From NCBI GenBank assembly GCA_016213775.1, contig JACQZR010000287.1, positions 1-53,719 on the forward strand: DNA of 53,719 nt, read 5' to 3'. Shown piece after piece: positions 33,748 to 42,026 of the stretch. Position 1 is the first letter of the stretch; each line of letters opens with the position of its first letter. This DNA comes from Acidobacteriota bacterium (lineage in GTDB: Bacteria > Acidobacteriota > Terriglobia > Bryobacterales > Bryobacteraceae). Position numbers and translations under genes: made by a program. The notes beneath the pieces are model-generated. The model saw nothing but the letters and a program-made list of their open reading frames with translations. It did no database searches and was not told the origin of the DNA.

Positions 33748-35402
33748 CAGTATCCGGCGGCCTTTCCTTCGCGACGCGGGTCGATGCCACCCTGGAGCCA
33801 TCCGTCCTGGACCAGAATCATGTTGAGGTCGTTGTTCGACAGCCGGACCTCGATGTTATGGCCACGGGCCTTCAGCAAGGCTAATGTGTCGGGGGAAAAG
33901 CCCGGCTCAACGAACAAGGTGTCCGGGTACCACTGATGATGGATGCGCGGGGCGGCGACGGCATCCTGAGCGTTCCTGCCGAAGTCGATCACGTTGATCA
34001 CCGCCTGAAGCACGGAGTTCAGAATCGTCGGCCCGCCGGGCGTACCCACCACCATCTTGAGCGAGCCGCCTTCCAGCACAATTGCCGGAGTCATCGAAGA
34101 AACCGGCCGCTTGCCCGGCTGAATCGCATTCGCCTCGCCCTGCACCAGCCCGTATTGGTTCGTCTTGCCCGGATTAGCCGCGAAGTTGTCCATGTTGTTG
34201 TTGAGCAGGAACCCGAGCCCCGGCACCGTGACACCGCTGCCATACTGCCCGTTCAACGTCACCGTGGCCGACACTGCATTACCCTCCGCGTCGACAACAG
34301 CGAAGTGCGTCGTCTCATTGCTTTCGGGGAACTTGCCGGGCTTCACCTTCCCCGACGGCGTGGCATGGTCCGGATCAATCGACGCGCGCAACTCTTCGAT
34401 GTGCGCCGGACTCAGCATGGCCCGCACGGGCACCTGCACAAAATCAGGATCGCCCATGTGCTCGCTGCGATCGGCGAAGAAGCGGCGCATCGCCTCGGCC
34501 TGATAGTGGATCGCGGTGGCGGATCCCGCTCCATGCTGCTCGAATCCGGTGCGCTCCAACACAGCCAGCATCTGCAACAACCCGATGCCGCCTGAGCTGC
34601 TCCCCGAAGCCGTGAGAATCTGATGGCCGCGATACTTCCCAATGAGCGGCGGCGGCTCGGCGACAGAAGCTGCCGCAAGGTCTTCCATCGTGATCAGTCC
34701 ACCGTTGGCCGCCATCGCCTCGACGAGCCTCTTGGCGGTCTCGCCCTCATAGAACTCATCGGCGCCGTTCTTGGCGATGCGCTCGAGTGTCGCGCCCAAC
34801 TCCGGCTGCACCAGCGTGTCGCCGGGTTCAAAGAACTTACCACCGTTCTGAAAAATTCGTTTCGACTCGGGGTCCTTGCCCAGACTCGCAATCGTGCGAA
34901 ACGCCTGCGCGCTCTTGTATCCCACCGGGTATCCGCTTTTGGCCAGCTCCACGGCAGGCATCAACAGCTCGGCCCATGGCCTGGCGCCATAGCGTTCGTG
35001 GACGGTGCCCCAACCCATCACATAGGTTGGTGTCGCGGCAGCCCGCCAACCGGTGACGCTGTCGGGCGAAAGATTCCCTCCCTTGTCGAGGAACATGTTC
35101 CGCCTGGCCTTCCCCGGCGCCAGCTCGCGAAAGTCGAAGAACGCGGATCTGCCGTCCTTGGTACGGATGAGCACGATGCCGCCGCCGCCGAGTCCGGTCA
35201 TGCCGGAGTGGGTCACGCTGAGCGCGAACGCCATCGCTGTCGCCGCGTCCATCGCATTCCCGCCGGCCTTCAACACCGCCAATCCGATGTCCGTTGCGTG
35301 CGCCTCGCCGCTCACCACCATGGCCTTGCGCGCGCGGAGCGGCTCAGCGCACCAAACCGGAGTTTCCACCATCGAAAGCAAGCTTATCAGGACAACCAGC
35401 AT
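33747..35402 (-). CDS. Gamma-glutamyltransferase
   Basis: 551 residues with an export signal (MLVVLISLLSMVETPVWCA). The self-cleavage Thr lies in NETTHFAVVDAEGNAVSATV (near residue 363), the beginning of the small subunit; AHATDIGLAVLKAGGNAMDA, SGMTGLGGGGIVLI and GGPTILNSVLQAV are family motifs. It cleaves glutathione and other gamma-glutamyl compounds in the periplasm after autoproteolysis. First gene of a four-gene operon; the abiEii-type gene ends 18 bases before its start, in the same direction. Confidence 0.95.
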   Translation of the reverse strand: MLVVLISLLSMVETPVWCAEPLRARKAMVVSGEAHATDIGLAVLKAGGNAMDAATAMAFALSVTHSGMTGLGGGGIVLIRTKDGRSAFFDFRELAPGKARRNMFLDKGGNLSPDSVTGWRAAATPTYVMGWGTVHERYGARPWAELLMPAVELAKSGYPVGYKSAQAFRTIASLGKDPESKRIFQNGGKFFEPGDTLVQPELGATLERIAKNGADEFYEGETAKRLVEAMAANGGLITMEDLAAASVAEPPPLIGKYRGHQILTASGSSSGGIGLLQMLAVLERTGFEQHGAGSATAIHYQAEAMRRFFADRSEHMGDPDFVQVPVRAMLSPAHIEELRASIDPDHATPSGKVKPGKFPESNETTHFAVVDAEGNAVSATVTLNGQYGSGVTVPGLGFLLNNNMDNFAANPGKTNQYGLVQGEANAIQPGKRPVSSMTPAIVLEGGSLKMVVGTPGGPTILNSVLQAVINVIDFGRNAQDAVAAPRIHHQWYPDTLFVEPGFSPDTLALLKARGHNIEVRLSNNDLNMILVQDGWLQGGIDPRREGKAAGY

Positions 35403-35420
35403 CTGGAGACAAGTTTCGCA

Positions 35421-36236
35421 CTACTGGTCACGGCCGATCACACGGTCGAGCATCGCGCGGCCGATTTCGTAGCTTTCCGGCCAATGGCCACGGCGCCGGC
35501 CGGCGTGCGTCTCGTATTGGTCCAGGCGCGATGGATCGGGTTGCACCACTTTCCCGTTCTCGAGAAAGAGCAGACCCAGTTTGGCGGTGGGGACTTGTAG
35601 GACGAAGGCCTCGGCCTCTTCCAGAATCGCACGCAGGCGAGGCATCACTACCTTGGGGTCAACCGGCTGCACAGTGGACAGTGCCTTCCAGTCTGGAGCC
35701 GGATAGTTCGAGTTCCTGCGAATCTCCGCAAAGAGCCCTTCCGGCGTGTAGCCTGGAGATTTGTCCACTGCCGCACACGCAACGGCCCCTAGGGGAAGAA
35801 TCAAGTCGTGAATGGTCAGCAAGTCAATCAAGTCCCGGAGTTCTCTTCGCCCCGCTGCTGCCATGATCTTATTCGCAGCGAGATCCACAGGGTGCAGCAT
35901 ATAGCCGAAGGTCGCGTCAGGAATGGTAGGAAAGAACCGGTAGTCGCTATCCACTACCCATTCCAGCCGGGTGCTATCCTCACGGACAACATCCGCGGAC
36001 CGCATCAGATCCGATTGCCGTATCCACTGGATCTCATACCCAGCCTCTTCCAGAATTCGTGTGTCTTCTCCCGCCGTGCGCTCCAGGCTTTCCGCACGGT
36101 CGTGGAAGATGTCGATGTCCTCAGAATAGCGGCCACCTTCCTGATTGAGCGGGGTCCCACCGCCGACGTAGCTTTCGGGATCCCTCCGGGAAGCGAGGAC
36201 TCGCAGCACATCTGCCTGTATCTTAGTGAGCGGCAC
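35421..36236 (-). CDS. AbiEii-type nucleotidyltransferase
   Basis: 271 residues. GGGTPLNQEGGRYSEDIDIF is the GG...(S/E)DxD core of AbiEii/AbiGii-like nucleotidyltransferases, which can act as toxins. Further conserved parts: HPVDLAANKIMAAAGRRELRDL and IDLLTIHDLILPLGA. Start chosen at GTG 36236, where the domain begins (PLTKIQADVLRVL); the frame is open to 36290 but would overlap the upstream small gene by 68 bases. The overlap is then 14 bases. It probably forms a module with the 67-residue protein upstream. Target unknown. Confidence 0.8.
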   Translation of the reverse strand: MPLTKIQADVLRVLASRRDPESYVGGGTPLNQEGGRYSEDIDIFHDRAESLERTAGEDTRILEEAGYEIQWIRQSDLMRSADVVREDSTRLEWVVDSDYRFFPTIPDATFGYMLHPVDLAANKIMAAAGRRELRDLIDLLTIHDLILPLGAVACAAVDKSPGYTPEGLFAEIRRNSNYPAPDWKALSTVQPVDPKVVMPRLRAILEEAEAFVLQVPTAKLGLLFLENGKVVQPDPSRLDQYETHAGRRRGHWPESYEIGRAMLDRVIGRDQ

Positions 36237-36426
36237 GACAGGCCTGTTCGATCTGTTCGGCGAGAAAACGCGCTCCTCGATCCCCCTCAATCCGCAGCGC
36301 GCGTGCGATTACCAGGGCGTCATCGGGACCGGGCTCCGGCAACATCCGCTTATTCCAAAGTGCAATAGTCCGATACTTCTCGAACGCGAGCCGGTACAGC
36401 GTCACGTAGTCGGCTTCTTTTTCCAT
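36223..36426 (-). CDS. 67-residue partner of the AbiEii-type gene
   Basis: Starts at ATG 36426 just after AGGAGC; a GATGAT hexamer also lies six bases upstream. The peptide is mostly helical (YVTLYRLAFEKYRTIALWNK, DDALVIARALRIEGDRGARF) and ends with a QIEQACRAAH helix. Overlapping the toxin-like gene by 14 bases, it is positioned like an antitoxin or accessory factor. No known family recognised. Confidence 0.65.
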   Translation of the reverse strand: MEKEADYVTLYRLAFEKYRTIALWNKRMLPEPGPDDALVIARALRIEGDRGARFLAEQIEQACRAAH

Positions 36427-36440
36427 GCTCCTATCATCTC

Positions 36441-37490
36441 TCATTCCACCGCGATCATCGCCACCGTCCGGTGCGTCCGGCCCGTATTGAACAACACGTA
36501 CTTTCCCGACCAATCAAACGACGGGTGTGGATGCACATCACGGAACTTATCCCGCAGCCCCGTGGCAAGCAGCCGCCGGTTGCCCGTGGCCACATCGAGC
36601 AGCCAGAGGCGCCCGTCGAAATCATCCAGCACCATGCGCTTCCCATCGGGACTCGCCGAACCGTGCCAGTATTTTCCCTCGATCAACATCCGCGACGACC
36701 CGTCCCTGGCCACCAGCATCACGCCCACCTTGTCGTTGATCATCGTCATGTCGCCGGTCTTCTGCACCCACGCTTCATGCGTCACCCATTCCTTCAACGT
36801 GGTGAACCAGGTCTTGGCATCCACGCGATAGTAGAACGGGCGGTTGGCGCTGCCGTCCGCATTTACAACCCACGACCGTTGCGGCGCATAACCGCCGGTC
36901 TCCCACACATAGAAGATCAAGGGATCGGTGGGACTGTGCTGTACGTGGCCTATGGGAAAGCCCTGCGTGATGACGGTGCGGTAGACGCCCGTTGCGATGT
37001 CCATCGCGCCGATCTCCCAGTTGTAGTTATCGCGCCGCTTGGTAACGATAAGCTGCCGGCCATCGTGACTCATGGTAGGTTGCTGAAACCCGCCGCGATG
37101 CGGCTCCGGAATGACCCCGACCAGACGGCTCCGCCCGGTCTCCACATCCACCGCCATCAGGCGTGCATCCTGAAAATAGAAAACGCGGCCCGGATTCCTG
37201 GGATCGGGACTCGCTGAGTGAGCCGCCGTCTTCGGATCGTCCGTAAGCCGCGTAAGGCGTCCCGTTCCGACCTCATATCTGTAAACCTGGGCAGGGCCGC
37301 CATTGGTTGCAGCCAGGATCACATACCGCCCATCGGCGGTAAAGTTCGGAACATGGTAGTAAAGGTTGCTCGCCGTAAGCGGATCGGCGGTGAGTTCCAC
37401 CACCTCGAAGCCACTGACAGCGTCACGATAGCGCAGGCCGTCAAAACCGTTCAGGCGAACGGCAATCAGAAGGAGTAGTAACCGGGTCAA
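36441..37490 (-). CDS. Oligogalacturonate-lyase-like exported propeller
   Basis: 349 residues with a signal peptide. A seven-bladed propeller with blades like FTADGRYVILAATNG, SASPDPRNPGRVFYF, PTMSHDGRQLIVTKR, then IGHVQHSPTDP, WVTHEAWV, HGSASPDGKRMVLDDFDGR and DVHPHPSFDWSGKYVLF. The conserved His residues in GHVQHSP, THEAW and DVHPHPSFD are those used for metal and base in oligogalacturonate lyases. Activity on oligogalacturonides is inferred. Start is TTG 37490, with GAGG 8 bases before. Confidence 0.85.
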   Translation of the reverse strand: MTRLLLLLIAVRLNGFDGLRYRDAVSGFEVVELTADPLTASNLYYHVPNFTADGRYVILAATNGGPAQVYRYEVGTGRLTRLTDDPKTAAHSASPDPRNPGRVFYFQDARLMAVDVETGRSRLVGVIPEPHRGGFQQPTMSHDGRQLIVTKRRDNYNWEIGAMDIATGVYRTVITQGFPIGHVQHSPTDPLIFYVWETGGYAPQRSWVVNADGSANRPFYYRVDAKTWFTTLKEWVTHEAWVQKTGDMTMINDKVGVMLVARDGSSRMLIEGKYWHGSASPDGKRMVLDDFDGRLWLLDVATGNRRLLATGLRDKFRDVHPHPSFDWSGKYVLFNTGRTHRTVAMIAVE

Positions 37491-37529
37491 TTGGATGCCT
37501 CAGCTACTACCTTAGCGAGGATGGCGCCT

Positions 37530-37733
37530 CTAGGACCGGCGGATACGCACCAGGTACTTCTCAAGAGCACCGGGCTCCTGCAGGATGTCTTTTTCCAGAT
37601 CCTGCAGTTCGCGTTCAATCACGCTCCACTCCGTGTCCGCTCCATGGGCGGGAGAGTGCATATCGTTGCGGCGCTGATCGAGTTTGTTCAACAGCGCGGC
37701 GCTTTGCTCCAAACGTTCCTTTGTGGTCCTCAT
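37530..37733 (-). CDS. 67-residue helical protein
   Basis: A short gene with GAGGAGAG 7-14 bases before the ATG at 37733. Highly charged and helical (TKERLEQSAALLNKLDQRRN, VIERELQDLEKDILQEPGAL), possibly coiled-coil. No family recognised. It is 39 bases upstream of the propeller gene, same direction. Confidence 0.6.
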   Translation of the reverse strand: MRTTKERLEQSAALLNKLDQRRNDMHSPAHGADTEWSVIERELQDLEKDILQEPGALEKYLVRIRRS

Positions 37734-37925
37734 GGCAGCCTCTCCTCTCTGCTAATCGCTCTGTTCGGCCTTCTTTCGTCTTCCTTCCGCCTTTTACCGG
37801 CTTCCGGCGGCCTCACATCTATAGATGCGGATTGTGAGGTAAAAATTCCGTCAAAAATAAATACGGAAGAAACGTTAATTTCGATTAGGAAGTTTGCAAG
37901 ATTTCTTCAGAGATTGTCTACCCGG

Positions 37926-39782
37926 CTATTCTACGGTGACGCTCTTGGCGAGATTGCGCGGCTGATCCACGTCGCAGCCCCGCCGTACGGCAATGTGATA
38001 GGCCAGCAATTGCAGCGGGACAACTTCGAGAATCGGCAACAGCAGATCGTCCGACGGGGGCACCCAAAGCACGTGGTCCGCCATCTTGCCGATCTCCGGC
38101 TCGCCCTCGCATGCCACGGCCAGCACCATCCCTCCCCGCGCCTTCACTTCCTGAATGTTCGACAAGGTCTTCTCATAGAGGAGCTTGCTCTCGGCGCTAT
38201 TCGGATCGCGCGTCGCAATCACGACTACGGGAAGGTTCTCGTCGATCAACGCGTTGGGCCCGTGCTTCATCTCGCCCGCTGGATACCCTTCCGCATGAAT
38301 GTAAGAAATTTCCTTTAGCTTCAAAGCGCCTTCCAGGGCAATCGGAAAATGCACGCCGCGCCCCAGGAACAGAAAGTCCGTCGCGCGGAACAATCGCTTC
38401 ACCAGGTCGTCGGAGATCGGATCGGAGGAGAGGATATGCTCCAGCTTGCCCGGAATGCGCGTCAATTCCTGCATCACGGCGAGCGACTGTTCCGCAGACA
38501 GCTTGCCCCGCACCTGTCCCAGATGCATCGCCAGCACGAACAGCGCCGTCAACTGCGCAGTGAAAGCCTTGGTGGACGCCACCCCGATCTCCGGACCCGC
38601 GTGGGTGAGGATATTGCCCGACGCCTCGCGAGTGATCATCGACCCCAGCACATTGCAAATGGCGAGGGTTTTCGATCCCTTGTGCTTGGCTTCGCGCTGC
38701 CCGGCCAGCGTGTCCGCGGTCTCTCCCGATTGCGAAATCAGAACGGTGAGTGTGCGCTCGTCCACGATCGGATCGCGGTAGCGGAACTCGCTCCCGTAAT
38801 CCACTTCTACGGGAATGCGCGCCAGCTTCTCGATCATGAACTTGCCCGCCAGCGCCGCATGCCAACTCGTCCCGCAAGCCACAATCCGCACCTGGAGGAA
38901 GCGCTCAAACTCGTCCGGACTGATGTCCATCTCATCGAGAAAAACGCGGCCCGTCTCCTGACCGACGCGTCCGATCAGCGTATCCCGCACCGCGCGCGGC
39001 TGCTCGAAGATTTCCTTCAGCATGAAATGCTTGTAGCCGCCCTTCTCCGCCATGAAGGGATCCCACAAGATATGCTGCACCTGGCGTTTGATCGGACGCC
39101 GTTCAAAGTCCGTAAGGTGCACGCCCTCGGCCGTCAACACCGCCATGTCCCCATCGGCCAAAAAGAACATATCGCGTGTGTGCGACAGAATCGCCGGCAC
39201 ATCGCTCGCGACAAAGTATTCTTTCTCTCCCAAACCCACCACCACTGGAGGGCCCGAGCGCGCCGCAATGATCTTCTGCGGGCTCGATTTCGCCATGATC
39301 GCCAATGCAAACACGCCAGTGATTTCGCGGCACGCCCGCGCCACCGCGTCTTCCAGATTCTTGCCGTCGAAATAGCTCTGGATCAGATGCGCGATCACTT
39401 CCGTGTCAGTCTCGCTTGCGAAGCGGTGCCCATTGGTCTCCAGTTCGTGCTTCAACGTCAAGTAGTTCTCCACGATGCCGTTGTGCACAACAACAATGTC
39501 GCCGTTGCCGTCGCGGTGCGGATGGGCGTTTTCTTCAGTGGGCCGCCCATGCGTCGCCCAGCGCGTGTGCCCGATCCCGAAACTCCCGTCCACGGGCTGG
39601 TTGCGAATCGCTTCTTCCAGGTTGCGCAACTTACCCGAAGCTCTGCGGACAACCAGATCGCCACTGTCGTCCAGAACAGCTAATCCCGCTGAGTCATAGC
39701 CACGATACTCGAGCCGGCGCAAGCCGTCGAGGATAATCGGCACAGCGCGCCGCTCGCCGACATAACCCATGATTCCGCACAT
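37926..39782 (-). CDS. glmS: Glutamine-fructose-6-phosphate aminotransferase (isomerising)
   Basis: 618 residues, slightly longer than the E. coli protein (609). Cys2 in [14 protein letters not shown] starts the glutaminase domain, with HTRWATHG and HNGIVENY; two SIS domains follow ([30 protein letters not shown]) and the end is the usual [13 protein letters not shown]. It makes glucosamine-6-phosphate for murein and lipid A. No glmS ribozyme is possible: only 47 bases separate it from purS, with no such structure. The two genes are probably one mRNA. Confidence 0.97.
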   Translation of the reverse strand: MCGIMGYVGERRAVPIILDGLRRLEYRGYDSAGLAVLDDSGDLVVRRASGKLRNLEEAIRNQPVDGSFGIGHTRWATHGRPTEENAHPHRDGNGDIVVVHNGIVENYLTLKHELETNGHRFASETDTEVIAHLIQSYFDGKNLEDAVARACREITGVFALAIMAKSSPQKIIAARSGPPVVVGLGEKEYFVASDVPAILSHTRDMFFLADGDMAVLTAEGVHLTDFERRPIKRQVQHILWDPFMAEKGGYKHFMLKEIFEQPRAVRDTLIGRVGQETGRVFLDEMDISPDEFERFLQVRIVACGTSWHAALAGKFMIEKLARIPVEVDYGSEFRYRDPIVDERTLTVLISQSGETADTLAGQREAKHKGSKTLAICNVLGSMITREASGNILTHAGPEIGVASTKAFTAQLTALFVLAMHLGQVRGKLSAEQSLAVMQELTRIPGKLEHILSSDPISDDLVKRLFRATDFLFLGRGVHFPIALEGALKLKEISYIHAEGYPAGEMKHGPNALIDENLPVVVIATRDPNSAESKLLYEKTLSNIQEVKARGGMVLAVACEGEPEIGKMADHVLWVPPSDDLLLPILEVVPLQLLAYHIAVRRGCDVDQPRNLAKSVTVE

Positions 39783-39829
39783 TACCGCGTCTCCAGTTCC
39801 GTGCGGAAGATTTCCGCCCGTTGAAATTC

Positions 39830-40069
39830 TTACTTCACCGCTTCCACGCGAAAATCCTCAATCACGGGATTGGTCAAAACCTCGCGCGCAATCTGCCGGA
39901 CTTCCGATTCCGCTGCTTCGGCATCCGCCGAAACCTCAATGTCGAAAAACTTCCCTTGCCGCACCGCGGCGATAGCCGGATGCCCGTGCCCTTGCAGAGC
40001 GGAACAGATCGTCTGCCCTTGCGGGTCCAAGACAGTGGGCTTCAAAGACACGTGTACTCGAAACGTCAT
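39830..40069 (-). CDS. purS: Phosphoribosylformylglycinamidine synthase subunit PurS
   Basis: 79 residues: [27 protein letters not shown] and [20 protein letters not shown] match PurS, the small subunit of the PurSQL complex in purine synthesis. PurQ and PurL are not in the window. A CATAAT hexamer exactly 6 bases before the ATG and no ribosome site suggest a leaderless mRNA. Confidence 0.92.
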   Translation of the reverse strand: MTFRVHVSLKPTVLDPQGQTICSALQGHGHPAIAAVRQGKFFDIEVSADAEAAESEVRQIAREVLTNPVIEDFRVEAVK

Positions 40070-40075
40070 GTACCT

Positions 40076-40081
40076 ATTATG
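40076..40081 (-). promoter_or_regulatory. -10-like hexamer of purS
   Basis: CATAAT on the minus strand (ATTATG on the plus), exactly 6 bases before the ATG at 40069. AGGTAC lies between. Confidence 0.5.
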
Positions 40082-40208
40082 TTCGATAATGAGTTCGCAG
40101 CGCCGCTACTGGGGGGACGTGGGCCACGCGCAACGCCCTCTCCCCTATCTTCGGATTACCGGCCGCATTCCTGTAGGCCCAATAGCCTTCCGTTCCGGGC
40201 AGTTCTCG

Positions 40209-40296
40209 GTGGGGCGGCTCCCCTGAACCGCTTCCGGGCCCCTGGCCCGGCAGACGCAATCTCTATGGCTGCCGGAAGGCCGGCGAGGGTCCCGCC
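40209..40296. repeat. Twin-hairpin intergenic repeat, copy A
   Basis: GTGGGGCGG-(CTCCCCTG)-AACCGC forms a stem of 6/7 pairs (40214-40220 with 40225-40231) and a CCCT loop; CCGGGCC (40234-40240) and GGCCCGG (40244-40250) form a second stem with CCT. A third block, CCGGAAGGCCGGCGAGGG (40272-40289), matches copy B in the opposite orientation. Copy B at 50649-50697 shares the plan with different stem bases. It fills most of the gap between purS and the next gene. Confidence 0.6.
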
Positions 40297-40305
40297 ACAA
40301 AAAAA

Positions 40306-40683
40306 CTATTGATGGACCGAGTATGGCGCTTGCGGCGGATTCAGTTTGATCTCGATCGTCTTCTCTTCCTCGTTGAGCTCGAAAACGTTCCCAAACGTCT
40401 GGTAGCCGCTCGCAATCACGACGACTTTCACTTTGCCTTGCGGAATCGGCGGCAGCTTGGCCACTCCATCCTGACTCGTCTTGGTCTCCCAATGCCGCCG
40501 GTCCTTGCGTCCCAGCTTCATCAGGTTCCTGCCTTCGAGAAAGTCCAGCACCACGCTGGCCCTTTCAATCGGCTTGTCTTTGAGGGTCTTCACTTCGATG
40601 CGCAACGTGGTCATCGGCATCTCCGCGAATGCGGGCACCGCAAACATCGTCATACCCAGGGGAAGGAAACTTCTACGACGCAT
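40306..40683 (-). CDS. Exported carboxypeptidase-regulatory-like domain protein
   Basis: 125 residues with a signal sequence (SFLPLGMTMFAVPAFA). The mature part is a single Ig-like carboxypeptidase-regulatory domain: LRIEVKTLKDKPIERASVVL, AKLPPIPQGKVKVVVIASGY, FELNEEEKTIEIKLNPP. No catalytic residues; likely a periplasmic structural or binding domain. It follows the 88-residue membrane protein by 17 bases. A TAAAAT lies 8 bases before its start, so it may also have its own promoter. Confidence 0.75.
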   Translation of the reverse strand: MRRRSFLPLGMTMFAVPAFAEMPMTTLRIEVKTLKDKPIERASVVLDFLEGRNLMKLGRKDRRHWETKTSQDGVAKLPPIPQGKVKVVVIASGYQTFGNVFELNEEEKTIEIKLNPPQAPYSVHQ

Positions 40684-40700
40684 ATGTCTTTATTTTACCC

Positions 40701-40967
40701 CTATTCCACCTTCTTCTCGCTGATGGGGGGCTTGTTCTGACAGGCAATGCTGTCCCCTACTCCCGACGCGACCAGCGCGCACGCATTGTCGATCGCCGCC
40801 CTCCGCGCCCGTTCCGGCGTCTCCCCGGCCGCCGTCCGGCACGACTGGCGCCCGTTGAACTCCACGCACACCTCCACCCGGCTCTTGCGCATCCCCATCG
40901 TAGAGGAGACCACCAGGGCAATGAATCCGACAACGGCCAACGCCACCCAGAGCGTCGATTTCTTCAT
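40701..40967 (-). CDS. Small single-span membrane protein
   Basis: 88 residues. One N-terminal helix (TLWVALAVVGFIALVVSS), then a soluble tail with four Cys (EVCVEFNGRQSCRTAAGE, DNACALVASGVGDSIACQN) that might form two disulfides in the periplasm. It starts 6 bases after the accA stop, so it is in the accA mRNA. Family not recognised. Confidence 0.75.
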   Translation of the reverse strand: MKKSTLWVALAVVGFIALVVSSTMGMRKSRVEVCVEFNGRQSCRTAAGETPERARRAAIDNACALVASGVGDSIACQNKPPISEKKVE

Positions 40968-40973
40968 GAGTCC

Positions 40974-41804
40974 CTACACCTTCACTTGTTCAAAGTAGCT
41001 GCCCATTCTGCGGAACTTGTCGTAACGGGCATCAATCAACTGCTGCGGCGTCATGTGCTGCATCTCGGCCAGGGCCATCCGGATGGTGGTGCGCACCATC
41101 TCCGCGGCCTGCTGCGGATTCTCATGGGCGCCGCCGGGCGGTTCCGGAATCACACCGTCGATCAACGACAACTGCAGCAGATCCTGCGCGGTCACCTTCA
41201 ACGCGGTGGCGGCCAGTTCCGCCTTCCCCGCATCACGATAGATAATGCTCGCGCAACCTTCCGGCGTAATCACGCTGTAGATGCTGTTCTCCAGCATGTA
41301 GACCCGGTTCCCGATGCCCAATGCGAGCGCCCCGCCGCTACCGCCTTCGCCAATCACAATCACGATTACGGGAACGCCCAGGCGCGACATCTCCCGCAAG
41401 TTCCAGGCAATTGCCTGCCCCTGCCCGCGTTCTTCGGCATCAATGCCCGGGTATGCTCCCGGCGTATCGAGGAACGTCACCACAGGCCGTCCGAACTTCG
41501 CCGCCAGATTCATCACGCGCATCGCCTTCCGGTAGCCTTCCGGCTTCGGCATGCCCCAATTGCGGATCATTTTCTGCTTGGTGTCGCGGCCCTTCTGATG
41601 CCCGCATACCACGAGCGGGTGACCATCCATATGACCCATGCCACAGACGATCGCGGCGTCGTCTCCAAAGGAACGGTCGCCATGGATCTCCTGAAAATCG
41701 GGGATCAACTGGGTTATGTAATCGAGGGTCTGTGGCCGTTTGGGATGGCGCGCTAGTTGGACGCGCTGCCAGACCGGACCATGTTGTTCGGCTGCGGGTT
41801 GCAC
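40974..41804 (-). CDS. accA: Acetyl-CoA carboxylase carboxyltransferase alpha subunit, short N-terminus
   Basis: 276 residues; usual AccA has about 315-320. From WQRVQLARHPKRPQTLDY onward the match is full: GHQKGRDTKQKMIRNWGMPK, FLDTPGAYPGIDAEERGQGQ, IVIGEGGSGGALALGIGNRV and ITPEGCASIIYRDAGKAELA. The first 45 or so residues, a helical arm, are absent. An in-frame TAG six bases before the GTG start prevents any longer form, and a CACAAT hexamer lies 8 bases before the GTG, supporting this start. It carboxylates acetyl-CoA for fatty acid synthesis with AccD, not found here. Confidence 0.9.
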   Translation of the reverse strand: MQPAAEQHGPVWQRVQLARHPKRPQTLDYITQLIPDFQEIHGDRSFGDDAAIVCGMGHMDGHPLVVCGHQKGRDTKQKMIRNWGMPKPEGYRKAMRVMNLAAKFGRPVVTFLDTPGAYPGIDAEERGQGQAIAWNLREMSRLGVPVIVIVIGEGGSGGALALGIGNRVYMLENSIYSVITPEGCASIIYRDAGKAELAATALKVTAQDLLQLSLIDGVIPEPPGGAHENPQQAAEMVRTTIRMALAEMQHMTPQQLIDARYDKFRRMGSYFEQVKV

Positions 41805-41812
41805 TCTTGGCT

Positions 41813-41818
41813 ATTGTG
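41813..41818 (-). promoter_or_regulatory. -10-like hexamer of accA
   Basis: CACAAT on the minus strand, 8 bases before the GTG at 41804. The spacer AGCCAAGA has little ribosome-site character. Confidence 0.35.
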
Positions 41819-41879
41819 GCATCATTCGCCGGCAACGCGCACTCGGCTCCGCCGCGGCTTTGCCGCGTTACACTCTTAG

Positions 41880-42026
41880 ATGATGCGATTGCTTCTTCTC
41901 AGCCTCGCCCTGCTGATCGGCCTCACCTCGTGCCACCGCGATGGCGCCTACGTGCGCGAAACCCCTGTGCCCCCTGCGCCTCCGAAAACCAGTTTCACTT
42001 CAGCCGGCACAGCGGATCACCGATAA
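41880..42026 (+). CDS. 48-residue lipoprotein
   Basis: ATG at 41880 or 41883. MRLLLLSLALLIGLTSCHRD is a lipoprotein signal (LTSC lipobox), followed by a proline-rich tail to TAA 42024-42026. TACACT lies 5 bases before the first ATG. Its last 32 bases overlap the end of the TIGR03790 gene on the other strand. Such short lipoproteins are common; function unknown. A fortuitous signal-like frame cannot be excluded. Confidence 0.5.
   Translation: MMRLLLLSLALLIGLTSCHRDGAYVRETPVPPAPPKTSFTSAGTADHR

Noticed and set aside
38349-39683. 444-codon frame antisense to glmS
   Set aside because: Typical antisense shadow with many His, Arg and Gln; glmS is beyond doubt.
39783-39829. glmS ribozyme before glmS
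   Set aside because: Only 47 bases are available before the start and they lack the ribozyme core; glmS probably shares the purS mRNA.
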